Below are positions 34,821 to 42,408 of a DNA stretch of 64,000 bases, piece after piece. Within the stretch, counting starts at the first letter, position 1. Each line of letters starts with the position of its first letter. Origin of the DNA: Pseudomonas reinekei. Its GTDB lineage: Bacteria; Pseudomonadota; Gammaproteobacteria; Pseudomonadales; Pseudomonadaceae. Both the position numbers and the translations under genes were made by a program. A model generated the notes under the pieces. That model made no database searches. It saw only the letters and a list, made by a program, of their open reading frames with translations, and had not been told where the DNA came from. The stretch is from NCBI RefSeq assembly GCF_001945365.1, contig NZ_MSTQ01000024.1, positions 1 through 64,000 of the forward strand. Direction: 5' to 3'.

Positions 34821-35069
34821 ATGCACGATCCGTTTGAACAGTCTTTGCGCGACATGCTCAACGCATCACCGTCCACCCGGGACGACGATGCGTGCCTGGG
34901 GCGTGTACTGAAAACCGCCAACCGCCAGGTCGGCGCCGGTGATTTGTTCAGCCTGCTGGGCCGTTGGTTGCCTGCCCTGATGATCGCCCTGAATAACGGA
35001 TCGGCCCACGTGTCGCCGGTGTCCCGTCTTCGTAAACCTACCGCTCGCACTGCTGATAAGGCTGATTGA
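34821..35069 (+). CDS. crfX: CrfX small conserved protein
   Basis: An 82-residue protein of unknown function (MHDPFEQSLRDMLNAS...). Recognition rests on position: it sits between cmaX and cmpX, as crfX does in other Pseudomonas. A moderately hydrophobic middle (FSLLGRWLPALMIALNNG) could be a short amphipathic helix. A GAGAGG ribosome site precedes the ATG, and the stop is two bases before the cmpX ATG, so the two are co-translated. In related species the locus belongs to the cell-wall-stress sigX/oprF block. Confidence 0.8.
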   Translation: MHDPFEQSLRDMLNASPSTRDDDACLGRVLKTANRQVGAGDLFSLLGRWLPALMIALNNGSAHVSPVSRLRKPTARTADKAD

Positions 35070-35071
35070 AT

Positions 35072-35896
35072 ATGGAACTTGATCTCTGGACACAGAGCCT
35101 CGTCACTGCAATGACTGCGTTATGGACCAAGATTGCCAACTTCATTCCGAACCTGTTCGGTGCACTGGTTGTGCTGCTGCTGGGTTTTGTCGTGGCCAAG
35201 CTGCTGGACACGCTGCTTTCCAAGTTGCTCGCCAAGCTGGGCCTTGATCGCCTGATGGGCGGCACCGGCCTGACCAAGCTGCTGTCCCGCGCCGGCCTGC
35301 AAGTCCCGATCTCGACATTGATCGGCAAAATCGTCTATTGGTTTGTTCTGCTGATTTTTCTGGTTTCAGCCGCAGAATCCCTTGGACTTGAGAGAGTTTC
35401 AGCTACGCTGGACATGCTGGCGCTGTATTTGCCGAAGGTATTTGGTGCCGCGCTGGTGTTGCTGGTCGGTGTTTTGCTGGCGCAACTGGCCAATGGGCTG
35501 GTGCGTGGAGCGGCAGAGGGCGTGGGCCTTGACTACGCTTCGGGGCTGGGGCGAATTGCCCAGGGCCTGGTGATCATCATCAGCATCTCGGTGGCGATCA
35601 GTCAGTTGGAGGTCAAGACTGACCTGCTCAACCATGTGATCGTGATCGTTTTGATTACCGTTGGTCTGGCAGTTGCGCTGGCCATGGGTTTGGGAAGCCG
35701 GGAAATTGCCGGTCAGATTCTTGCGGGAATCTATGTGCGTGAGTTGTATCAGGTTGGGCAACAAGTGCGAGTTGGAGAGGTCGAAGGGCAGATCGAAGAG
35801 ATCGGCACGGTTAAAACCACATTGCTGACCGATGAGGGTGAGCTAGTCTCTCTCTCCAATCGGATCCTGCTTGAGCAGCATGTGAGTAGCCGCTAA
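35072..35896 (+). CDS. cmpX: CmpX, MscS-like mechanosensitive channel protein
   Basis: A 274-residue membrane protein of the small MscS-like group with about five hydrophobic segments (first FGALVVLLLGFVVAKLL) and a short C-terminal MscS beta-domain (QVRVGEVEGQIEEIGTVKTTLL). It lacks the long cytoplasmic cage of E. coli MscS. It corresponds to PA1775. The product affects membrane tension and SigX activity in relatives. It is followed by sigX after 90 bases. Confidence 0.88.
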   Translation: MELDLWTQSLVTAMTALWTKIANFIPNLFGALVVLLLGFVVAKLLDTLLSKLLAKLGLDRLMGGTGLTKLLSRAGLQVPISTLIGKIVYWFVLLIFLVSAAESLGLERVSATLDMLALYLPKVFGAALVLLVGVLLAQLANGLVRGAAEGVGLDYASGLGRIAQGLVIIISISVAISQLEVKTDLLNHVIVIVLITVGLAVALAMGLGSREIAGQILAGIYVRELYQVGQQVRVGEVEGQIEEIGTVKTTLLTDEGELVSLSNRILLEQHVSSR

Positions 35897-35986
35897 CCCG
35901 GCAAACCCTGCTAATGTATGCCGCCGCAAAATGCCGCCTGATGCTGGCTGCGGCGGACATTGACCTGACTGTCGGCCCGACTTGTT

Positions 35987-36577
35987 TTGAATAAAGCCCA
36001 ATCGCTATCCATGCGCTACGACCCCCGCGAGCTCTCTGATGAGGAGTTGGTCGCGCGCTCGCATACCGAGCTGTTTCACGTAACGCGCGCCTATGAAGAA
36101 TTGATGCGACGTTACCAACGAACATTATTTAACGTCTGTGCACGATATCTCGGGAACGATCGCGACGCAGACGATGTCTGTCAGGAAGTCATGTTAAAGG
36201 TGCTGTACGGCCTGAAGAACTTCGAAGGCAAATCGAAGTTCAAGACGTGGCTATATAGCATCACGTACAACGAGTGTATAACGCAGTATCGGAAGGAACG
36301 GCGAAAGCGTCGCTTGATGGACGCATTGAGTCTTGACCCCCTCGAGGAAGCGTCTGAGGAAAAGGCGCCGAAACCCGAGGAGAAGGGCGGACTTGATCGC
36401 TGGCTGGTGTATGTGAACCCGATTGACCGTGAAATTCTGGTGCTACGATTTGTCGCAGAGCTGGAGTTTCAGGAGATCGCGGACATCATGCACATGGGTT
36501 TGAGTGCAACAAAAATGCGGTACAAACGCGCTCTAGATAAATTGCGTGAGAAATTTGCAGGCATTGCTGAAACTTAG
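35987..36577 (+). CDS. sigX: ECF sigma factor SigX
   Basis: A 196-residue extracytoplasmic-function sigma factor that drives oprF and membrane-lipid genes under cell-envelope stress. Region 2 (LMRRYQRTLFNVCARYLGNDRDADDVCQEVMLKV is the core helix set) and region 4 (LRFVAELEFQEIADIMHMGLSATKMRYKRALDKLR) are both intact. The annotated start is TTG (NKAQSLSMRYDPREL), which gives the 196-residue family length; a later ATG would drop eight residues. No anti-sigma factor gene is adjacent. Confidence 0.93.
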   Translation: MNKAQSLSMRYDPRELSDEELVARSHTELFHVTRAYEELMRRYQRTLFNVCARYLGNDRDADDVCQEVMLKVLYGLKNFEGKSKFKTWLYSITYNECITQYRKERRKRRLMDALSLDPLEEASEEKAPKPEEKGGLDRWLVYVNPIDREILVLRFVAELEFQEIADIMHMGLSATKMRYKRALDKLREKFAGIAET

Positions 36578-36603
36578 TTCGGCGCAAATATCTCTTACGT
36601 GTA

Positions 36604-36625
36604 GGCAAGGTCTGATAGACTTGCC
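36604..36625 (+). other. Hairpin in the oprF upstream region
   Basis: GGCAAGGTCT-GAT-AGACTTGCC forms a stem with one bulge between sigX and oprF. It may be part of the oprF 5' untranslated leader or a sigX terminator without a T run. Confidence 0.4.
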
Positions 36626-36684
36626 GCCGAGTTGTCCCCCGGTTTGCGGGACTGCTTCACAATCACCAGATGGGGATTTAACGG

Positions 36685-37719
36685 ATGAAACTGAAAAACA
36701 CCTTGGGCTTGGCCATTGGTTCTCTTATTGCCGCCACTTCGTTCGGCGCTCTGGCACAGGGCCAAGGCGCAGTTGAAATCGAAGGCTTCGCAAAGAAAGA
36801 GTACTACGACAGCACTCGTAACTTCAAAAACGACGGCAATCTGTTCGGTGGTTCGGTTGGTTACTTCCTGACCGACGACGTTGAACTGCGTCTGGCTTAC
36901 GACGAAGTGCACAACGTACGTTCCGATTCCGGCCAGAACATCAAGGGCGCCAACACCGCTCTGGACGCTCTGTACCACTTCAATAACCCAGGCGACATGC
37001 TGCGTCCTTACGTCTCGGCCGGTTTCTCCGACCAGAGCATCGACCAGAACGGTTCGAACGGTCGTGACCGTTCCACCTTCGCCAACGTTGGTGGCGGCGC
37101 CAAGCTGTACTTCACTGACAACTTCTACGCCCGTGCCGGCGTTGAAGCTCAGTACAACATCGACCAGGGCAACACCGAGTGGGCTCCTAGCGTCGGTATC
37201 GGTGTGAACTTCGGTGGCGGCTCCAAGCCTGCTGCTGCTCCAGTTCCAGCACCCGCTGAAGTTTGCTCCGACAGCGACAACGATGGCGTTTGCGACAACG
37301 TTGACAAGTGCCCGGACACCCCAGCCAACGTAACAGTTGACGCTGATGGCTGCCCGGCAGTTGCTGAAGTAGTTCGTGTTGAGCTGGACGTGAAATTCGA
37401 CTTCGACAAGTCGGTAGTCAAGCCCAACAGCTACGGCGACATCAAGAACCTGGCTGACTTCATGAAGCAGTACCCATCCACCACCACTACTGTTGAAGGT
37501 CACACTGACTCCGTCGGTCCTGACGCTTACAACCAGAAACTGTCCGAGCGTCGTGCAAACGCCGTTAAGCAAGTTCTGACCAACCAGTACGGTGTTGAAT
37601 CGTCCCGCGTTCAGTCCGTCGGCTACGGCGAATCCCGCCCAGTTGCTGACAACGCAACTGACGCTGGCCGCGCTGTAAACCGTCGCGTAGAAGCGCAGGT
37701 TGAAGCTCAAGCTAAGTAA
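36685..37719 (+). CDS. oprF: Major outer-membrane porin OprF
   Basis: A 344-residue porin and structural protein of the OmpA family. A signal peptide (MKLKNTLGLAIGSLIAATSF, cleaved near ALAQG) precedes an eight-stranded beta barrel and a Pro/Ala hinge (KPAAAPVPAPAEV). A Cys-bearing calcium-like repeat (DNDGVCDNVDKCPDTP) and a C-terminal OmpA peptidoglycan-binding domain (EGHTDSVGPDAYNQKLSERR) follow. It allows slow non-specific diffusion and ties the outer membrane to the wall. Transcription is expected from SigX and a housekeeping promoter. Confidence 0.97.
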   Translation: MKLKNTLGLAIGSLIAATSFGALAQGQGAVEIEGFAKKEYYDSTRNFKNDGNLFGGSVGYFLTDDVELRLAYDEVHNVRSDSGQNIKGANTALDALYHFNNPGDMLRPYVSAGFSDQSIDQNGSNGRDRSTFANVGGGAKLYFTDNFYARAGVEAQYNIDQGNTEWAPSVGIGVNFGGGSKPAAAPVPAPAEVCSDSDNDGVCDNVDKCPDTPANVTVDADGCPAVAEVVRVELDVKFDFDKSVVKPNSYGDIKNLADFMKQYPSTTTTVEGHTDSVGPDAYNQKLSERRANAVKQVLTNQYGVESSRVQSVGYGESRPVADNATDAGRAVNRRVEAQVEAQAK

Positions 37720-37737
37720 TTAGCTCGCCGCTCTTAG

Positions 37738-37766
37738 AAAAGCCCGGCTTAGGCCGGGCTTTTCTT
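37738..37766 (+). terminator. Intrinsic terminator of oprF
   Basis: AAAAGCCCGGC-TTA-GCCGGGCTTTT is a perfect hairpin ending in T-rich sequence, directly after the oprF stop. Confidence 0.93.
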
Positions 37767-37829
37767 TGTCTGCGATTTGCTGTTGAGGCGTGAGATGCCG
37801 GTTTACAGCCAAAAGATCGCAACCAGTGT

Positions 37830-38597
37830 CTACACCAGCTGCGCGTAGACACCTGCAGGCGCTGCCGAAAGTTGCGATCCTTCGATCTTTCCGCTAGCCG
37901 CCACTGCTCCGATGACCAATATCGCCGGACTCTTCAGGCCGAAGGCGTAAGCATCCTCTTCCATCGCCGTCAGATCACTGCGGCATTCCCGTTGCTGTGG
38001 CAGTGATGCGTTTTCAATCATTGCCACTGGCGTATCCATCGCCATCCCCCCGGCCAACAGCTGCTCGCGAATTTCGCTGAGCTTGGCCACGCCCATGTAA
38101 ATCACCAACGTCGTACCGCCCTGGGCCAGAGCCTGCCAGTTCAGGCTGCTGCCGTCCTGAGTATGTGCGGTCACCAGTGTCACCCCGCGCGCGACACCGC
38201 GCAGCGTCAACGGGATATCGCATTGCGTGGCTCCGGCGAGCCCCGCCGTGATGCCATTGACCAGCTCGACCTCAACCCCGCGCTCACGCAGCCACTGCGC
38301 CTCTTCACCGCCGCGCCCGAAAATGCACGGATCGCCGCCCTTGAGTCGCACCACGCATTTTCCCTGGCGCGCGTAACGCAGCATCAGACGATGGATGAAC
38401 GCTTGGGGCGTGGAGCGGCAGCCACCGCGTTTACCGACAGGAATGACTCGCGCCTGCTGGCAATGTTCGAGGACCGCGGTATTCACCAGATCATCGATCA
38501 ATACCACATCCGCCTCTCTCAATGCCCTTACGGCCTTGAGTGTCAGCAGTTCCGGATCACCAGGTCCCGCGCCCACCAACCAGACTTTTGCGCTCAT
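37830..38597 (-). CDS. cobA: Uroporphyrinogen-III C-methyltransferase
   Basis: A 255-residue SAM-dependent methyltransferase that makes precorrin-2, the precursor of sirohaem and cobalamin. Motifs include VWLVGAGPGDPELLTLKA at the N-terminus, VVRLKGGDPCIFGRGGEE, NGITAGLAGAT and LVIYMGVAKL. Sirohaem is the cofactor of assimilatory nitrite reductase, which explains its place at the end of the nas operon. Only 25 bases separate it from the kinase gene. GAGGA lies eight bases before the ATG. In P. aeruginosa nirB, nirD and nasC intervene here. Confidence 0.94.
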   Translation of the reverse strand: MSAKVWLVGAGPGDPELLTLKAVRALREADVVLIDDLVNTAVLEHCQQARVIPVGKRGGCRSTPQAFIHRLMLRYARQGKCVVRLKGGDPCIFGRGGEEAQWLRERGVEVELVNGITAGLAGATQCDIPLTLRGVARGVTLVTAHTQDGSSLNWQALAQGGTTLVIYMGVAKLSEIREQLLAGGMAMDTPVAMIENASLPQQRECRSDLTAMEEDAYAFGLKSPAILVIGAVAASGKIEGSQLSAAPAGVYAQLV

Positions 38598-38622
38598 TGT
38601 GAGTTCCTCAAATGAAATGGCA

Positions 38623-40293
38623 TCAGCCATGAAATACCGCAAATAACAGCGCCAGATTCGCCAGCAATGACACCAGTGCCAACGTTCGCCACACCTTCAA
38701 CGGCTCACGTTCAAGCAGTGGGCGAGGGCGTACAGTCAAGCTGTGTCGTTCGCCTTGTTCGATCAGTAATAACCATTCTTCCGCCGTTTCAAAACGTTGT
38801 CCGGGATCGGCGGCAACCGCCCGTTCCAGACTTTGCGTCAACCAATCCGGCAGGTCGGGGCGATAACGGCTGGCGCTGATGGGTCTGCCGAACCGTGGTC
38901 GTTGAAACGCTTCGATTTCGCCGTAGGGAAAATGCCCGGTCAGCAGGAAAAACAGGGTCACGCCGACCGCATAGAGATCCTGCTGCGGTGTCGGTACTTC
39001 GCCGCGAAACGCTTCCGGTGCAATGAAGCTCGGCGTGCCGGGGAGGGCAGAGGGTTGGTCTTCAGACAAACCGGGGCAATAGGCGAGGCCGAAGTCCAGC
39101 AAGCGCAGCTCGCCATCGTCTCCCAGCAGCAGGTTCTCCGGTTTGATGTCGCGGTGGAGGATCTGCCGACGGTGCAGCAGGCCGACCGCTTTTAGCAGGC
39201 GTTCGGCCAGGTCCTGCCACTGGGCCAGTGGCAGCGGGCCGGTTTGCGCGTGCAACTGCGCCAGGGTCGTGCCGGAATATTCGCGCATCACGTAGTACAA
39301 ATGCTGACGCTGGCTGGCGGCATGGACTTCAGGGAAATGCCGGCCTGCCACACGCTTGAGAAACCATTCTTCCGACAGCAAGGCTTGCCCGGCCCGATGA
39401 TCGTCGTGCAGGTGGCCGGGCAGGGTTTTCAGCAGCCATGGTTGTTGCTGACTGTCGCGCACTCGATAGAGCAGCGACTGCTGGCTCTGGCCGCGTATCC
39501 CATCCACCTGCCAGCCCTCGAAATCCTGTCCGGGTTTCAGGGCCGGCGGCAATGGCCATTGCTGCAGGTGAATCAAGGCATCGCCAATACTGGTTTCACC
39601 GAGGCCGTCGACCCGCACCAGCAGCGCACTGGCGTTGTCCTGGCTGCCGGCCAGGTGCGCGGCATGTACCAGCGTCTTTGCGGCGCTATCGAGATCCGGT
39701 TGATCGCGCAGGATCGCGGCGATCGCGGTGTCACCGAGAACCGCCCAGATGCCGTCGCTGAGCAGCACGAAGCTCTCATCCAGGCGCAATTCACCGTCGA
39801 GGAAATCCAGCACCAGGTGTTGATCCAGTCCCAGCGCTCGCTTGAGCACATGCTGCATGCCCGGTTGATCCCAGACGTGATCCTCGCTGACGCGCTGCAA
39901 TTGCTCGGCGTGCCAGCGATACACCCGGCAATCGCCTACGTGAGCCAAAGTAAAACGCCTGCCACGCAGCACCAGAGCGCTCACCGTGGTCAGTAGCGGT
40001 TGCCCGCCACCGTTGGCCTGCAACCAGCGGTTCTGCGCCAGCAGCAGGCGATCAAGGGCTTGTGCCACGCCCCAGGTTTCCGGGGTGGCGTAGTAATCCA
40101 GTGCGAGCGCCTGCAATGTCGAACGGGCTGCCAGGCCACCATCGGCGCACTGGCTGACGCCGTCGGCGATGGCGAACAGGTAACCCTTGCTGGCCGCCAG
40201 CGCCGGGGCTGGCGTCACCAGGCGCAGGGCGTCCTGATTCTCTTCGCGAGGGCCGGTGGCGCTGGCTTCGGCGAAGCTCAGTTGCAGGCTCAT
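38623..40293 (-). CDS. Bifunctional PP2C phosphatase / Ser-Thr protein kinase of the nas locus
   Basis: A 556-residue fusion. Residues 1 to about 240 are a PP2C-type phosphatase (ENQDALR, AIADGVSQCADGG, LAHVGDCRVYRW, LLSDGIW). Residues about 255-510 form a Hanks-type kinase with the Lys in LLKTLPG, the catalytic loop HRDIKPENLLL, and DFGLAYCPG. One membrane helix follows at the C-terminus (TLALVSLLANLALLFAV). It corresponds to PA1782. The gene is eight bases after nasA, so it is part of the nitrate operon; its phosphorylation target is unknown. Confidence 0.9.
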   Translation of the reverse strand: MSLQLSFAEASATGPREENQDALRLVTPAPALAASKGYLFAIADGVSQCADGGLAARSTLQALALDYYATPETWGVAQALDRLLLAQNRWLQANGGGQPLLTTVSALVLRGRRFTLAHVGDCRVYRWHAEQLQRVSEDHVWDQPGMQHVLKRALGLDQHLVLDFLDGELRLDESFVLLSDGIWAVLGDTAIAAILRDQPDLDSAAKTLVHAAHLAGSQDNASALLVRVDGLGETSIGDALIHLQQWPLPPALKPGQDFEGWQVDGIRGQSQQSLLYRVRDSQQQPWLLKTLPGHLHDDHRAGQALLSEEWFLKRVAGRHFPEVHAASQRQHLYYVMREYSGTTLAQLHAQTGPLPLAQWQDLAERLLKAVGLLHRRQILHRDIKPENLLLGDDGELRLLDFGLAYCPGLSEDQPSALPGTPSFIAPEAFRGEVPTPQQDLYAVGVTLFFLLTGHFPYGEIEAFQRPRFGRPISASRYRPDLPDWLTQSLERAVAADPGQRFETAEEWLLLIEQGERHSLTVRPRPLLEREPLKVWRTLALVSLLANLALLFAVFHG

Positions 40294-40301
40294 TTAAGAC
40301 C

Positions 40302-41513
40302 TCAAACCCGCGCAGCAGTCACGGCTGCCGAACCCCAGGTGGTTCTCCAGCGACGTTTCACGCCGTGCAGGCCGAACCATGCGAGCACTGCCAGGCTGGC
40401 GAACAACCACAACGCCAGCTGGTAACTGCCGGTGCTTTGCTTGATTGCGCCCATGCCTGCTGCCAGGGCAAAGCCACCGATTCCGCCGGCCATGCCGATC
40501 AAACCGGTCATGACGCCGATTTCGCGGCGAAAACGCTGTGGGACCAATTGGAAAACTGCGCCGTTGCCTGCACCCAAACCGAGCATGGTGCAGACGAAAA
40601 GCGCCAGGGCGGCGTAGGAACTTGGCAGGTTGAACCCCACGGCTGCAATGCAGATCGCCGCGACGGTGTACATGCCCAGCAAGGTGCGGATGCCACCGAA
40701 GCGATCTGCCAAAGCACCGCCCAGTGGTCGCATCAGGCTGCCACCAAACACGCAGGCAGCGGTGTAGTAACCGGCGGTCACCGGGCTCAGGCCATATTGG
40801 TCGTTGAAGTAGCCGGGCAGGGCGCTGGCCAGGCCGATGAAGCCACCGAAGGTCACGCTGTAGAAGAACATGAACCACCAGCTGTCGCGGTCGCCCAGGG
40901 CCTTGAAGTAATCGGCCATCGACTTGGCTTTCGGCCGTTCAGGGGCATTCTTGGCCAGCCAGGCGAACACGATCAGGGTCAGGATCAACGGGATCAGGGC
41001 GAAGCCGAACACGTTGCTCCAGCCAAACGCGGCCGCCAGCACCGGCGCAATCAGCGCGGCAAGGACAGTGCCTGAGTTACCGGCCCCGGCGATGCCCATC
41101 GCCTTGCCCTGGTGCTGCGGCGGATACCACTGCGACGCCAGCGGCAGAGCCACGGCGAAGGACGCGCCGGCCATGCCGAGGAACAGTCCCAGCAGCAGTG
41201 CTTGTTCGTAGGTGTGGATGCCGAGTTTCCAGGCACCGAACAATGCGCAGATCACAATGACCTGGCCAATCAGGCCGGCGGTTTTTGGTGACAGGCGATC
41301 AGCCAGCATGCCCATGGCAAAGCGCAGTATCGCGCCGGCCAGAATCGGCGTGGCCACGACCATGCCGCGCTGTTGGGTGGTCAGGTGCAAGTCACCGGCA
41401 ATCTGAACTGCCAGGGGGCCGAGCAGGTACCAGACCATGAAACTCAGGTCGAAATAGAGGAACGCCGCGAACAGGGTCGGGGTATGGCCGGATTTCCAGA
41501 AGCTTGAATTCAT
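40302..41513 (-). CDS. nasA: Nitrate transporter, NNP family MFS
   Basis: A 403-residue nitrate/nitrite porter with 12 predicted helices. NNP marks are FDLSFMVWYLLGPLAVQI in helix 1, helix 5 GMAGASFAVALPLASQWYP (the NS1-like motif region) and the GNSGTV and GAGNGAVFQLVP glycine-rich segments. A GAGG ribosome site supports the ATG at MNSSFWKSGHT. The upstream leader carries NasT-type regulation. Without a reductase gene in the cluster, imported nitrate must be reduced by enzymes encoded elsewhere, if at all. Confidence 0.92.
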   Translation of the reverse strand: MNSSFWKSGHTPTLFAAFLYFDLSFMVWYLLGPLAVQIAGDLHLTTQQRGMVVATPILAGAILRFAMGMLADRLSPKTAGLIGQVIVICALFGAWKLGIHTYEQALLLGLFLGMAGASFAVALPLASQWYPPQHQGKAMGIAGAGNSGTVLAALIAPVLAAAFGWSNVFGFALIPLILTLIVFAWLAKNAPERPKAKSMADYFKALGDRDSWWFMFFYSVTFGGFIGLASALPGYFNDQYGLSPVTAGYYTAACVFGGSLMRPLGGALADRFGGIRTLLGMYTVAAICIAAVGFNLPSSYAALALFVCTMLGLGAGNGAVFQLVPQRFRREIGVMTGLIGMAGGIGGFALAAGMGAIKQSTGSYQLALWLFASLAVLAWFGLHGVKRRWRTTWGSAAVTAARV

Positions 41514-41549
41514 CGCGCACCTCAGCTGATAGGAGTCTCGAACGGGAGC

Positions 41550-41598
41550 CAAAACAAAAAAACGCCGCCACCTGATTCGCCTTGGGGCAAATGAGGTG
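41550..41598 (-). terminator. Intrinsic terminator in the nasA leader (antitermination target)
   Basis: Read on the minus strand, CACCTCATTTGCC-CCAA-GGCGAATCAGGTG forms a 13-position stem with one mismatch and one G-U pair, followed by GCGGCG and a T7 run. It lies about 37 bases before the nasA ATG, so it ends the transcript unless NasT acts. Confidence 0.85.
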
Positions 41599-41600
41599 AG

Positions 41601-41641
41601 CGACGTCTTTGTCGTAGATTGGGCAACCGCCGTTGGTTACC
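41601..41641 (-). promoter_or_regulatory. ANTAR-target tandem hexaloop hairpins (NasT binding RNA)
   Basis: On the minus strand the leader has two stem-loops with six-base loops. The first is GGTAACC-AACGGC-GGTTGCC (41622-41641, 7 pairs with one G-U). The second is CGAC-AAAGAC-GTCG (41601-41614). Both loops have A at position 1 and G at position 4, the signature recognised by ANTAR antiterminators. They lie directly before the terminator and just after a sigma-54 promoter, so the transcript begins almost with the first hairpin. Confidence 0.85.
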
Positions 41642-41654
41642 TGTGGTGATTTCT

Positions 41655-41672
41655 TTGCGAGATTTGTGCCAA
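41655..41672 (-). promoter_or_regulatory. Sigma-54 promoter of nasA
   Basis: On the minus strand TTGGCACAAATCTCGCAA matches the -24/-12 consensus (GG, ten bases, GC). Transcription would start about 12 bases further on, next to the first ANTAR hairpin. It implies NtrC control. Confidence 0.7.
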
Positions 41673-41683
41673 TAGTTCGCTTT

Positions 41684-41808
41684 TGTGGCGAGGGTGCATG
41701 CTCCCGCTCGGCGTCGAGGCCGTCCTGTAACCGAGTGTGCCTGATTCACAGAGGCCGCAACTTTTGGGGCCGCTACGCTGCCCAGCGGGAGCAAGCTCCC
41801 TCGCCACA
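41684..41808. repeat. REP pair between nasA and nasT
   Basis: Arms at 41684-41708 (TGTGGCGAGGGTGCATGCTC...) and 41784-41808 (...GAGCAAGCTCCCTCGCCACA) are imperfect complements of the TGTGGCGAGGGAGC family. They separate nasT from the nasA promoter. Confidence 0.75.
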
Positions 41809-41817
41809 GTGATCGTG

Positions 41818-42393
41818 TCAGCCGAGCAGTTCACTCATGGCGATAATCTGCTCCGCCACCTGAATCAGCTTCTGCTGGCGGCTCATGGCCTGGCGGCGCA
41901 TCAGGGTGTAGGCCTCTTCTTCGTTGCAGTCCTTCATTTTCATCAGCAGCCCCTTGGCCAGCTCTATGCGCTTGCGCTCCGCCAGTTGCTGGTCGCGGGC
42001 GTGCAGCTGCGCACGCAGGGCTTGATCGCTTTCGAAGCGCGCCATGGCGACATCCAGAATCGGCTGCAAGCGTTGGGCATGGATGCCCTCGACGATGTAG
42101 GCACTGACCCCGGACTTGATCGCCTGGCGCATCACGCCGGGGTCGTGCTCGTCGGTAAACATCACGATCGGCCGTGGCTGGTCGCGGCTGACCAGCACTA
42201 CTTGCTCCATGACGTCGCGGCTCGGTGACTCGGTATCGATCAGAATCACGTCCGGACGCACCGTTTCGACGCGCTCGGGCAGGTCGATGGTCAGGCCTGA
42301 TTCGTCGATGACCTCGAAGCCGGCTTCGGTGAGGGCCGCTTTCAGGCGTCCGACTTTCTTGGCGGTGTCGTTGATCAGCAGGATACGCAACAT
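41818..42393 (-). CDS. nasT: NasT, ANTAR-domain response regulator (antiterminator)
   Basis: A 191-residue protein: an N-terminal receiver domain (LRILLINDTAKKV, VILIDTESPSRDV, MFTDEHD) and a C-terminal ANTAR RNA-binding domain (ELAKGLLMKMKDCNEEEAYTLMRRQAMSRQ). It lets RNA polymerase pass the nasA leader terminator when nitrate is present. NasS holds it inactive without nitrate. It is 15 bases downstream of nasS, so the pair is one operon. Confidence 0.93.
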   Translation of the reverse strand: MLRILLINDTAKKVGRLKAALTEAGFEVIDESGLTIDLPERVETVRPDVILIDTESPSRDVMEQVVLVSRDQPRPIVMFTDEHDPGVMRQAIKSGVSAYIVEGIHAQRLQPILDVAMARFESDQALRAQLHARDQQLAERKRIELAKGLLMKMKDCNEEEAYTLMRRQAMSRQQKLIQVAEQIIAMSELLG

Positions 42394-42408
42394 GTTCGCA
42401 GTCTCCTG

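Noticed and set aside
36604..36625. Riboswitch before oprF
   Set aside because: Only one short hairpin is present, without a recognisable aptamer architecture.
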